A stretch of DNA of 64,000 bases from JAEUPI01 sp035499355 (GTDB lineage: Bacteria > Pseudomonadota > Gammaproteobacteria > Burkholderiales > Burkholderiaceae_C): NCBI GenBank assembly GCA_035499355.1, contig DATJYZ010000134.1, positions 5,330 through 69,329 of the forward strand, in the 5' to 3' direction. A model generated the notes under the pieces. The model was not told the DNA's origin. It searched no databases and saw nothing but the letters and a program-made list of their open reading frames with translations. Shown here piece by piece: positions 18,601-26,211 of this stretch. Each line of letters opens with the position of its first letter. Position 1 is the first letter of the stretch. The translations under genes and the position numbers were made by a program.

Positions 18601-21469
18601 CGTCGAGGTTGTGCTCGATCACGATCAGCGAATGGCCACCTTCGAGCAGCTTGCGCATGGCGCGCATCAGCTTCGCGATGTCGTCGAAGTGCAGGCCGGT
18701 GGTCGGCTCGTCGAACAGGAACAACGTACCTTTTCTGGCAGCCGGCTGTTGCGGCCGGCTCGCCGCCTCGGCCAGGAAGCCTGCGAGCTTCAGGCGCTGC
18801 GCCTCGCCGCCCGACAGCGTGGGCACCGGCTGGCCGAGCCGCACATAGTCGAGGCCGACGTCGACGATCGGCTGCAGCCGCGCGACCACCTCGCGGTCGT
18901 CGCGGAACAGTTCGCACGCCTCGGCCACCGTGAGGTCGAGCACGTCGGCCACCGACAGCTGCCGCGCGCCACGCACGATGCGCACCTCGAGGATCTCGGC
19001 GCGGTAGCGACGGCCGTCGCAGTCGGGGCAGCGCAGGTAGACGTCGGACAGGAACTGCATCTCGACGTGCTCGAAGCCCGAGCCGCCGCAGGTCGGGCAG
19101 CGGCCGTCGCCGGCGTTGAAGCTGAACGTGCCGGCGCCGTAGCCGCGCTCGCGCGCCAGCGGCGCCTCGGCGAACAGCTTGCGCACCTCGTCGAACGCGC
19201 CGACGTAGCTGGCCGGATTGCTGCGGGCGGTCTTGCCGATCGGGCTCTGGTCGACGAACGTGGCGCTGCTCAGCCAGTCGGCGCCGAGCAGCCGGTCGTG
19301 CTCGCCCGGCGCCTCGGTGGACTTGCCGAAGTGGCGCAGCAGCGCCGGCACCAGCACGTCCTGCACCAGCGTGCTCTTGCCGGAGCCGGAGACACCGGTC
19401 ACCACCGTGAGCCGCTGCAGCGGGAAGGCGACGCTCAGGTTCTTCAGGTTGTGCTCGCGCGCCCCTTCGAGCACCAGCTTCGGCGTCGACTCGCCGACGT
19501 GGCGCCGGATGCCGATGCCGACGTGCTTGCGCGCCCCGAGGTAGGCGCCGGTCAGCGTGTCGGCCTTGCGCGCCGCCTCGGGCGTGCCGTCGAACACGAT
19601 GCGCCCGCCGTTGGCGCCGGGGCCGGGGCCCATGTCGATCAAGCGGTCGGCGGCCAGCATCACCGCCGGGTCGTGCTCGACCACGACGAGCGTGTTGCCG
19701 GCGTCGCGCAGGCGCTGCATCGCCTCGACGATGCGCCCCATGTCGCGCGGATGCAGCCCGATGCTCGGCTCGTCGAGCACGAACAGCGTGTTGACCAGCG
19801 AGGTGCCGAGCGCGGTGGTCAGGTTGATGCGCTGCACCTCGCCGCCGGACAGCGTGCGGCTCTGGCGGTCGAGCGTCAGGTAACCGAGGCCGACGTCGCA
19901 CAGATACCTCAGCCGCGTGCGGATCTCGCCGAGCAGCAGCTTCAGCGCCTCGTCGAGGACGCTCGATTCGGGCGCCAGCGCGTCGAAGAAACGCCGCAGC
20001 CGCGCGATCGGCAGCAGCATCAGGTCGTGCAGCGTCAGCCCTGGCATCGCCTCGAGTTGCGCGCGCGACCATTGCACGCCCGAAGGCATGAAGCGGCGCG
20101 CCGGCTCGAGCACCGCGTCCGCGCCTTCCCCGGTGCCCACGCGCCACAGCAGCGCGTCGAGCTTCAACCGCGCCCCCGCGCACACGGTGCACGGCGTGTA
20201 GCTGCGGTACTTCGACAGCAGCACGCGGATGTGCATCTTGTACGCCTTGCTCTCCAGATAGCCGAAGAAACGGCGCACGCCGTACCACTGCTTGTTCCAG
20301 TTGCCCTTCCACAGCGGCGAGCCTTCGATCACCCAGTGGCGCTGCGCGTCGGTGAGCTGGCTCCACGCGGTGTCGCGCGGAATGCCTTCGGTGCCGGCGT
20401 GGTTCAGCAGGTCGTCCTGGCACTCCTTCCATGCCGGCGTCTGCAGCGGCTTGATCGCGCCACCGCGCAGCGTCTTGCGATGGTCGGGGATCACGAGGCC
20501 CCAGTCGACGCCGATCACGCGGCCGAAGCCGCGGCAGGTATCGCACGCGCCGTAGGCTGAGTTGAACGAGAACAGCGCCGGTTGCGGATCGGGGTAGCGG
20601 ATGTCGCTCTCGGGGCAGTGCAGCCCCGTCGAGTAGCGCCACAGTTCGGCGGCCGCGTCGTCGCGCAGCACGTAGACGTTGACCCGCCCGCCGCCGCGCT
20701 TGAGCGCGAGCTCGATCGCCTCGACCACCCGCACACGCTCGGCGCCGACGATGCGCAGCCGGTCGGCGACCACATCGAGCACCTTCACGTGGGCCCCCAC
20801 GCCTGCAGCTGACGCCGCTGCGCCGCCCCCCGCGGCGGCGCGCGCGGCTTTGGCCGGCCCGCTGCCGCGCGAGTGCTCCACCACCCGCTCGGCCTGCACC
20901 CGCGTGAACCCGCTGGCCGACAGCCACTGCTCGATCTCCTGCGGCGTCACGTTCTCCGGCAGCTGCACCGGGAACGTGATCGCCACGCGCGGGTCGCCGG
21001 CCTGCGTCGCGCGGTCGACCAGATCGGCGTGGATCGAATCGGCGCTGTCGTGACGCACCGGCAGCGCCGTTTGCCGGTCGAACAGTTGACCGGCGCGCGC
21101 AAAGAGCAGCTTGAGGTGATCGTTCAGCTCGGTCATCGTGCCGACCGTCGAGCGCGATGTGCGCACCGGGTTGGTCTGGTCGATCGCGATCGCCGGCGGC
21201 ACGCCCTCGACGCGGTCGACCGCCGGCCGGTCCATGCGGTCGAGGAACTGGCGCGCATAGGCGCTGAAGGTCTCGACGTAGCGACGCTGGCCCTCGGCGT
21301 ACAGCGTGTCGAACACCAGGCTCGACTTGCCGGAGCCCGATGGCCCGGTGACCACCGTCATCTCGCCGGTGGCGAGGTCGAGGTCGAGGTTCTTCAGATT
21401 GTGCTGGCGCGCGCCGCGAATGCGGATCACGCCTTGTCGGGACGGAGCTTTTGGCATGGGGGCGGACAT
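15668..21469 (-). CDS. uvrA: Double-length (tandem, fused) excinuclease subunit UvrA
   Basis: One frame of about 1933 residues encodes two complete UvrA units in series; ordinary UvrA has about 940. Four Walker A motifs (GPSGSGKSS at about 40; GVSGSGKST at about 690, 1063 and 1605) and four ABC signatures (LSGGE at about 538, 881, 1451 and 1796) are present, so the polypeptide holds the four ATPase sites normally supplied by a UvrA dimer. The CxxC-x19-CxxC zinc finger near each second NBD is intact (CPTCGGSG and CPACEGQG). The first-half counterpart of zinc finger 1 has lost a Cys pair (HCPESD instead of CPxC), while the second half keeps it (CPVCGTSY). Start: ATG at 21469 or 21457, neither with a clear ribosome site. 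Such long UvrA proteins occur in other Burkholderiales. A separate normal uvrA probably lies elsewhere. Confidence 0.93.
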   Translation of the reverse strand: MSAPMPKAPSRQGVIRIRGARQHNLKNLDLDLATGEMTVVTGPSGSGKSSLVFDTLYAEGQRRYVETFSAYARQFLDRMDRPAVDRVEGVPPAIAIDQTNPVRTSRSTVGTMTELNDHLKLLFARAGQLFDRQTALPVRHDSADSIHADLVDRATQAGDPRVAITFPVQLPENVTPQEIEQWLSASGFTRVQAERVVEHSRGSGPAKAARAAAGGGAAASAAGVGAHVKVLDVVADRLRIVGAERVRVVEAIELALKRGGGRVNVYVLRDDAAAELWRYSTGLHCPESDIRYPDPQPALFSFNSAYGACDTCRGFGRVIGVDWGLVIPDHRKTLRGGAIKPLQTPAWKECQDDLLNHAGTEGIPRDTAWSQLTDAQRHWVIEGSPLWKGNWNKQWYGVRRFFGYLESKAYKMHIRVLLSKYRSYTPCTVCAGARLKLDALLWRVGTGEGADAVLEPARRFMPSGVQWSRAQLEAMPGLTLHDLMLLPIARLRRFFDALAPESSVLDEALKLLLGEIRTRLRYLCDVGLGYLTLDRQSRTLSGGEVQRINLTTALGTSLVNTLFVLDEPSIGLHPRDMGRIVEAMQRLRDAGNTLVVVEHDPAVMLAADRLIDMGPGPGANGGRIVFDGTPEAARKADTLTGAYLGARKHVGIGIRRHVGESTPKLVLEGAREHNLKNLSVAFPLQRLTVVTGVSGSGKSTLVQDVLVPALLRHFGKSTEAPGEHDRLLGADWLSSATFVDQSPIGKTARSNPASYVGAFDEVRKLFAEAPLARERGYGAGTFSFNAGDGRCPTCGGSGFEHVEMQFLSDVYLRCPDCDGRRYRAEILEVRIVRGARQLSVADVLDLTVAEACELFRDDREVVARLQPIVDVGLDYVRLGQPVPTLSGGEAQRLKLAGFLAEAASRPQQPAARKGTLFLFDEPTTGLHFDDIAKLMRAMRKLLEGGHSLIVIEHNLDVIRNADWVIDLGPEGGDAGGELVAVGTPEDMKAHAASHTGRALREYEQALGIGEREVREVGLPLQTWMRAQREAARAADDVIRIVNAREHNLKSMTVDVPRGKFNVITGVSGSGKSTLAFDILFNEGQRRYLESLNAYARSIVQPAGRPEVDAVFGIPPTVAIEQRLSRGGRKSTVATTTEVWHFLRLLWVKLGLQHCVHDGAEVKPQSVESIAAQLLRDHRGQHVGLLAPLVVARKGVYTDLAKWAKARGHTHLRVDGAFVPVDPWPRLDRFKEHTLELPVGDLIVVPEREEELRALLAKALDAGKGVLHLLAPLDGLADAMDDGANGAGVGVVKVFSTKRACPVCGTSYPEPDPRMFSYNSKHGWCTSCVGTGLALTREQRKAYDDSVRDDDDRGREQNFPSEEPEVEGVGEQACADCGGTRLNPVSRAITFDARPITAVAQWSVSDVRRWVEALSLGGRDADIARDVVSEIRSRLQFLEEVGLAYLTLDRAAPTLSGGEAQRIRLAAQLGSNLQGVCYVLDEPTIGLHPRDNRILLDALGRLGDKGNTLVVVEHDEDTIRRADHIIDIGPGAGRRGGELVAQGEVAAVSANPASVTGRFLAHPLAHPLQARREVHGAKPALRLRGANLHNLRDVDVNIPLQRLVAVTGVSGSGKSTLARDVLLTNLQGMVGARGKLPPLKGCRELDGWQSIDRVLEVDQTPIGKTPRSCPATYIGFWDTIRKLFTETLEAKARGYAAARFSFNTGDGRCPACEGQGMRTIEMSFLPDVKVPCDQCHGARFNPETLTVTWRGRSIGDVLRMEVDEATAFFASMPSIAHPLQLLKDVGLGYLTLGQPSPTLSGGEAQRIKLVTELSKVRDDVTRRGQRAPQTLYVLDEPTVGLHMADVERLIRVLHRLADGGHSVLVIEHDLDVIAEADWVIDLGPEGGAAGGKVVAACTPEALVARDTHTGRALAPVLRRGVPAREAVAARLGER

Positions 21470-21707
21470 TCTACGGATTGCGCTCGCGGCTCGTGCACGA
21501 CCGCACGGATGCCCATACGCCGCGCGGCCTCGGGGCGCCGCGACGCGCACCTGTAACCCGCACCGAAAATGTCACACCCTGCGGTGGCGGGCAGTAACGC
21601 CGGTCGATCGGTGGGCGCTTCTCACGGGTGCGCGCGCCCGGCGACGGTGCACGCATGACATGATCGCGGACATCACCCTGTCCCTCCCTTCATTCCGCTC
21701 ACGTCCC

Positions 21708-22157
21708 ATGTCCGAAAGCCAAGGCAAGCAAGCGTTCAACCCCTCGGGGCTGATCGAATTCGAAGTGACCAACGTCGCCGACGCGCGCAAAGAGGTCGAG
21801 AAGCCCGCGTTCATCGTCGCGCTGGAAAGACTGCTGCCCGGCCACTGGGAGGAACAGCGGCGTCCGGCGTCGCCGTCGGACCGCGCGCTCACCGGCAAGG
21901 CCATCGACTGGTTGCTCACGCTGCCTGCAGCCGCGCGACCGAAGGCCCTCGGCGAGCAGTTCCCGCGCATCGCCAACCACTTGGCCGAGCACTGGAGCGA
22001 CCTCGGCAACACGCAGATGGCGCTGATGCGGCTGCTGGCCGACGAGCGGGGAGGCCGCAAAGGCTTCTCGCTGCAGATCGAGCAGGAGATCGGCCGCCTG
22101 GCGGCCCACGTGCAGTCGCTGCTCGACAACGCGCCGACCCAACCGGCGTCGCTCTGA
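21708..22157 (+). CDS. Hypothetical protein, unknown function
   Basis: Soluble protein of 149 aa beginning MSESQGKQAFNPSGLIEFEV. Helical predictions dominate. The second half (PRIANHLAEHWSDLGNTQMALMRLLADERGGRKGF) has a conserved look, and I associate it with small Burkholderiales proteins without assigned function. No signal peptide or metal motif is present. An upstream in-frame ATG at 21660 would add 16 residues. The gene is divergent from uvrA (238-base gap, no clear operator seen), so it might share its promoter region. Confidence 0.65.
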   Translation: MSESQGKQAFNPSGLIEFEVTNVADARKEVEKPAFIVALERLLPGHWEEQRRPASPSDRALTGKAIDWLLTLPAAARPKALGEQFPRIANHLAEHWSDLGNTQMALMRLLADERGGRKGFSLQIEQEIGRLAAHVQSLLDNAPTQPASL

Positions 22158-22326
22158 CCCCCGGGCCCGCCCGGGCCCGGCGGAAGCCCCGCACTCCCTG
22201 AACTGCATCCGCGCGGCGGATGCAGGCGTATCGTGGCTGCGTATACCGGCCGCCGAGGGCATGGCCTGTTCGCGGCGGCAAAGCCGTTACAGCAACACGA
22301 CCGATCACCGGACTCGAGGAGCGCGC

Positions 22327-23133
22327 ATGAAGACCAGCTGGATCGCAGCCGTCACCCTGATCACCGCAGCCTCGGCAGCGGCCGCCGCCGACATCGCGGC
22401 CGGCAAGGCCAAGGTCGACGCCGTCTGCGCGGCCTGCCACGGCGCCAACGGCATCAGCGTGACCGACGTCATTCCGAACCTCGCCGGCCAGAAGGCAGGT
22501 TACCTGGAGGCTCAGCTCAAGGCGCTGAAGGACGGTTCGCGCAAGAACCCGGTCATGGGCGCCATGGCCGCACAGCTCAGCCTCGACGACATCGGCAACG
22601 TGGCGGCGTACTTCGCGTCGCTGCCGGGCGCCGGCGCGAGCAGCGCGAAGTCGGAATTCCTGCCCAACCTCGCCAAGAGCAGCGTGTCATTCCCCGACAA
22701 CTACCAGGCCACGTTCGTCAAGTACCACACCATCAACTTCCCGGCGATGCGGCAGGTGCGCTATTACTACGCCAACCCGGCGGCGCTGCAGGCCGCCCGC
22801 GAGGGCAAAGACCTGCCCAACGGCTCGGTGCTGTTCGCCGAGGTGTATTCGGCCAAGCTCGACGCCGACAAGAAGCCCGTCACCGGCGCCGACGGCTTCT
22901 TCGTGGCCGACCAGCTGATGTTCTACACCGCGATGGCGCGCGACAGCGGGTGGGGCAAGGACATCCCCGACATGCTGCGCAACGAAGAGTGGAACTACGC
23001 GGTGTTCACGCTGGCCAAGCAGCAGCGCGCCGGCGTCAACCAGGCCGAGTGCCTGGCGTGCCACAAGCCGCTCGACAAGGCGAGCTACACCTTTACGCTG
23101 AAGGAGCTGACCGCCGTCGCCAAGGCGCGCTGA
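22327..23133 (+). CDS. Periplasmic c-type cytochrome: class I domain fused to a P460-like domain
   Basis: Secreted protein of 268 aa with a signal peptide (about 1-21, cleaved near AAAAAD). Residues about 22-105 form a class I domain with haem motif CAACH (34-38) and a likely Met ligand in NPVMGAMA. Residues about 125-268 resemble cytochrome P460/c'-beta: YYYANPAALQAAREG, LPNGSVLFAEVYSAKLDAD, then a second haem motif CLACH (242-246) near the C-terminus. In true P460 a lysine cross-links the haem and the enzyme oxidises hydroxylamine; whether the AK lysine here is equivalent needs an alignment. A good AGGAG site precedes the ATG. Possible roles are NO or hydroxylamine detoxification, or electron transfer. 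Confidence 0.8.
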   Translation: MKTSWIAAVTLITAASAAAAADIAAGKAKVDAVCAACHGANGISVTDVIPNLAGQKAGYLEAQLKALKDGSRKNPVMGAMAAQLSLDDIGNVAAYFASLPGAGASSAKSEFLPNLAKSSVSFPDNYQATFVKYHTINFPAMRQVRYYYANPAALQAAREGKDLPNGSVLFAEVYSAKLDADKKPVTGADGFFVADQLMFYTAMARDSGWGKDIPDMLRNEEWNYAVFTLAKQQRAGVNQAECLACHKPLDKASYTFTLKELTAVAKAR

Positions 23134-23190
23134 TCCGTGCGGCGCGGCCGCACCGTGCGGTGGCGCCGGCGTGCCCCGTCTGGCCCGTGA

Positions 23191-24810
23191 TCACGCCGCC
23201 GTGGGCAGGTGGATCGTCACCTCGGTGCCTTCGCCGGTCGCACTGCGCACCGCGACCTCGCCTCGGTGCAGCTCGACGATGCGCTTGACGATCGCCAGCC
23301 CCAGGCCCTTGCCGCCGCCGCCGTCGGCGTCGCCGCGCGCGCCGGTGCCGCTGTAGAGGCGATCGAACAGGTGCTCGAGGTCGCCCGCCGCGATGCCGCT
23401 GCCGGTGTCGGCCACCGTGACCCGCACCGCCTGGCCGCCGCCGTCGGCGCGCAAGGTGACGCGGCCACCGGGCGGTGTGTGCCGCAATGCGTTGTCGACC
23501 AGGTTGGCCAGCGCGCGCTCGAAGAGTTCGATGTCGACCGCCGCGAACACCGAGGCCCCGGCCGCGCTGTCGTTGCGCAACGTCACGCCCTGCCGCGCCG
23601 CACGGTCGGTGAAGCGCATCACGATGTCGTCGAGCATCTCGGCCAGGTTCATCGTCATCGGTTGCAGCTTGAACTGCGGCTCGTCGAGCAGAGCCAGATC
23701 GCCGAGCGAGCGCACCAGCTGCGCGGCATTGCGCGTGTTGCGCAGCGCCACTTCCAGCAACGCGCGGTCGTCGCCACGCGCCGGATCGCCGGCCCAGCGG
23801 CGGTCGAGCGTCTCGAGGCAGGCGGCGGTCGCGGTCAGCGGCGAGCGCAGGTCGTGCGACAGGTTGCTGACGCCCTCGCGGCGAAACTGGTCGAGCCGCC
23901 GCAGCGCGTCCCACTGCGAGCGCAACCGGGTCAGCATGGCGTGGAAGCCGGCGCGCAGGCGCGCGAACTCGTCGCCGCCTCGCCGGGGCGCGGCGGTGCC
24001 GTCGACCATGGCGGCCCCTTCGAAGCCTTCGCGCTGCGCGCGCGCGACCGCGTCGCTGAGGTCGCGCAGCGGCCGCGTCACGGTGGCGACGATCCAGGCA
24101 GCGCACAGCGTCATGCCGACGATCAGCGCCACCACCCCGGTCATGGCGGTGCCCGCCAGCGTGCTGCGATAGACCTCGGCGTGGCCGACGTTGAGGCTCG
24201 GGGGCTGACACACCAGGTACAGATAGCCTGCCGGCTCGGGCTCCGAGCGGATGACCGCGCGCGTCAGCGGCCGCGCGGCAATCACCGCATCGTGGCTCAT
24301 GTGCTCGGGGTCGTCGCCCATCACGTACGGCGCCCGGCGCCGGTCGCCGGCCACCGCCACCGCCTCGCGCACCGGCTGCAGGCGCACCTTGAAGCCGGGC
24401 GCCGGTTGCAGGCTGCCGCTGGCGGCCAGCACGTTGCCCTGGGCATCGAGCAGGTACAGCTGCGAGTCGGGCTCGAACAGCAGCAGATTGCGCAGGAAGC
24501 TGGTGAAGCCCTCGGCGTCGCGCGACTGCAGGTCGAGCAGATCCGGGTGCAGCGCCACCACGCGACCCAGAAACGCGTTGGCGCGTTCGTACACGCTCTC
24601 GTGCTCGAAGCGCTGGAAGGCGATTGCCACCGTCACCAGCACACCGAGCGCGGTGACCACGCCGGTGGCGAAGATCGTCAGCGCCAGGCGCAGGCGGACG
24701 GTCAATGGTGCCCCCCGCCCGCCGAGCACAGCGGGTGACTCCCCGCGGGGGTGCTCGCTGGCACGGGGCGGCCCGGCGCGGCGCTTGCGAGCGCCGTCTG
24801 TCGAAGCCAC
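23191..24810 (-). CDS. Sensor histidine kinase of a two-component system
   Basis: Membrane kinase (539 aa). A first membrane segment (about 38-65) leads into a periplasmic sensor region (about 66-200), then a second membrane segment (about 204-228) and a HAMP-like linker. The phosphoacceptor is in NLSHDLRSPLT (about 318). The ATP-binding domain shows the N box (LVDNALRHTPPGG, about 440), G1 (VADTGSGIAAG) and G2 (GKGLGLAIV). The GTG at 24810 follows the response-regulator stop by one base. A TTG at 24705 would start just before the first membrane segment and is an alternative. Stimulus unknown. Confidence 0.9.
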   Translation of the reverse strand: MASTDGARKRRAGPPRASEHPRGESPAVLGGRGAPLTVRLRLALTIFATGVVTALGVLVTVAIAFQRFEHESVYERANAFLGRVVALHPDLLDLQSRDAEGFTSFLRNLLLFEPDSQLYLLDAQGNVLAASGSLQPAPGFKVRLQPVREAVAVAGDRRRAPYVMGDDPEHMSHDAVIAARPLTRAVIRSEPEPAGYLYLVCQPPSLNVGHAEVYRSTLAGTAMTGVVALIVGMTLCAAWIVATVTRPLRDLSDAVARAQREGFEGAAMVDGTAAPRRGGDEFARLRAGFHAMLTRLRSQWDALRRLDQFRREGVSNLSHDLRSPLTATAACLETLDRRWAGDPARGDDRALLEVALRNTRNAAQLVRSLGDLALLDEPQFKLQPMTMNLAEMLDDIVMRFTDRAARQGVTLRNDSAAGASVFAAVDIELFERALANLVDNALRHTPPGGRVTLRADGGGQAVRVTVADTGSGIAAGDLEHLFDRLYSGTGARGDADGGGGKGLGLAIVKRIVELHRGEVAVRSATGEGTEVTIHLPTAA

Positions 24811-24811
24811 C

Positions 24812-25537
24812 TCATGTCGGTGAGTCGCGCATCTTGTAGCCTGCGCCGCGCACCGTCAGGATCAGCGCCGGGTGCATCGGGTCGGTCTCGAGCTTGGCGC
24901 GCAGGCGATTGATGTGCGTCGTCACCGTGTGCTCGTAGCCCTCGTGCGAGTAGCCCCACACCGCGTCGAGCAACTGCGCGCGCGAGAACACGTGTCCCGG
25001 ATGCTGCGCGAAGTGCAGCAGCAGGTCGAACTCCAGCGCGGTCAGCTCCACCGCCTGGCCGCGCACCCGCACGTCGCGGCGTGCCACCGCAATCTCGAGC
25101 TCGCCGTTGCGCACCGTGCTGCCGGCCCCCTGGTTCTGGCTCTGTGCCTGCCGCAACAGTTCGGCACGCCGCAGCAGCGCCTTCACCCGGGCCAGCAGTT
25201 CGGCCATCGAGAACGGCTTGGTCAGGTAGTCGTCGGCACCGAGCTCGAGCCCGAGCACCCGGTCGAGCTCGGTCGACTTTGCAGTCAGCATCAGGATCGG
25301 CGTCGCCCGCCCCTTGGCGCGCAGCGCCTTGCAGACCTCGAGGCCGTCGAGCCCCGGCATCATCAGGTCGAGGATCAGCAGGTCACTGCCGCGCTCCACC
25401 TGGCTGGCGAGCGCGGCCCGGCCATCGGCCACCGGCGTCACGTCGTAGCCGGCGTGGCGCAGGTTGAGCACGATCAGGTCGCGGATGTCGGCCTGGTCTT
25501 CGGCAAGCAGGATTTCTGCACCCATCACGGCTTCCAT
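24812..25537 (-). CDS. OmpR/PhoB-family response regulator
   Basis: Cytosolic transcription regulator (241 aa). The receiver domain (about 6-120) has acidic residues AEDQAD, the phosphorylation Asp in LLILDLMMPG (about 57) and the Lys in YLTKPF (about 108). The C-terminal winged helix (about 145-237) ends with the recognition region TTHINRLRAKL and the wing VRGAGYKM. Its gene lies just upstream of its sensor kinase. The upstream region is shared with the divergent ECF sigma gene at 25672. The target genes are not evident. Confidence 0.93.
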   Translation of the reverse strand: MEAVMGAEILLAEDQADIRDLIVLNLRHAGYDVTPVADGRAALASQVERGSDLLILDLMMPGLDGLEVCKALRAKGRATPILMLTAKSTELDRVLGLELGADDYLTKPFSMAELLARVKALLRRAELLRQAQSQNQGAGSTVRNGELEIAVARRDVRVRGQAVELTALEFDLLLHFAQHPGHVFSRAQLLDAVWGYSHEGYEHTVTTHINRLRAKLETDPMHPALILTVRGAGYKMRDSPT

Positions 25538-25671
25538 GGCGAGGCAGTCGCCCCGTCGTGGCGCGTTCTTACATCGATGTTATCTGGCTGTGAGGATTGG
25601 TGAGCGCAGTGCGAGGCCGCACGACCACAGTGGCGCTCATCCGCCGACCGGCGCTCCACGCAAAGCCTCAC

Positions 25672-26199
25672 ATGGACCTCGCCCCCCGTCCCGACGCCGC
25701 ACCCCTCGCCCCGCTGACCTGGAGCGACCTCACCGTGCACCGCGCGTTCCTCGTGCGCTATGCGCAGCGCCGCCTGCACGACCCAGCGCTGGCCGAGGAC
25801 CTGGTGCACGACGTGTTCGAGGCGGTCATGAGCGGGCGCGCCAGCTTCGGCGGGCGCGCAGCGCCGCGCAGCTGGTTGGTGGCGATCCTGCGCCACAAGA
25901 TCGTCGACCTGGTGCGCGAGCGTGTCGGCCACGACAGCCTGGACACCTGCGACGCCGACGACGAGTGCGCGCTGCCGTGCCCGCAGCCCCGCCCCGACGA
26001 GGTGGCCGAGCAGCGCGAGCTGCTGTCGAGCACGCTGGCGCGCATCGCGGCGCTGCCGGCTGGCTTGCGCGACGCGATGCAGCTGCGCGTGCTGCGCGAC
26101 TACACCAGCGACGCCGTGTGCTCGCTGCTGGGCATCAGCGAGCAGAACCTGTTCGTGCGCCTGCACCGCGCACGGCGTCAGTTGATGGCGCTGAGCTGA
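25672..26199 (+). CDS. ECF-type RNA polymerase sigma factor
   Basis: Sigma-70 family factor of 175 aa with only regions 2 and 4. Region 2 spans about 22-85 (RRLHDPALAEDLVHDVFEAV, then PRSWLVAILRHKIVDLVRER). Region 4 spans about 120-172 (LPAGLRDAMQLRVLRDYT, then the helix-turn-helix with LLGISEQNLFVRLHRARRQL). It is divergent from the two-component genes by 134 bases. No anti-sigma gene is adjacent, since the next gene is a convergent NHL-repeat lipoprotein. The start at MDLAP was chosen because upstream residues do not look like coding sequence. Confidence 0.88.
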   Translation: MDLAPRPDAAPLAPLTWSDLTVHRAFLVRYAQRRLHDPALAEDLVHDVFEAVMSGRASFGGRAAPRSWLVAILRHKIVDLVRERVGHDSLDTCDADDECALPCPQPRPDEVAEQRELLSSTLARIAALPAGLRDAMQLRVLRDYTSDAVCSLLGISEQNLFVRLHRARRQLMALS

Positions 26200-26211
26200 G
26201 CGCCAGCGCGC

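Noticed and set aside
15749..20560. Very long open frame on the plus strand opposite uvrA (about 1600 codons)
   Set aside because: Composition artefact of a GC-rich gene: the translation is His/Arg/Gln-rich with no domain, while the minus strand encodes an unmistakable double UvrA.
15668..21469. Double UvrA as an assembly duplication
   Set aside because: The halves differ in motifs (GPSGSGKSS versus GVSGSGKST, and a lost versus a retained zinc finger), so this is an old fusion and not a duplicated read region.
23137..23153. GTGCGGC/GCCGCAC inverted repeat between the P460-type cytochrome gene and the sensor kinase gene as a bidirectional terminator
   Set aside because: The stem is perfect (7 bp, loop GCG) but there is no T-run on either side. 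In such GC-rich sequence this is weak evidence, so it is not listed as a terminator.
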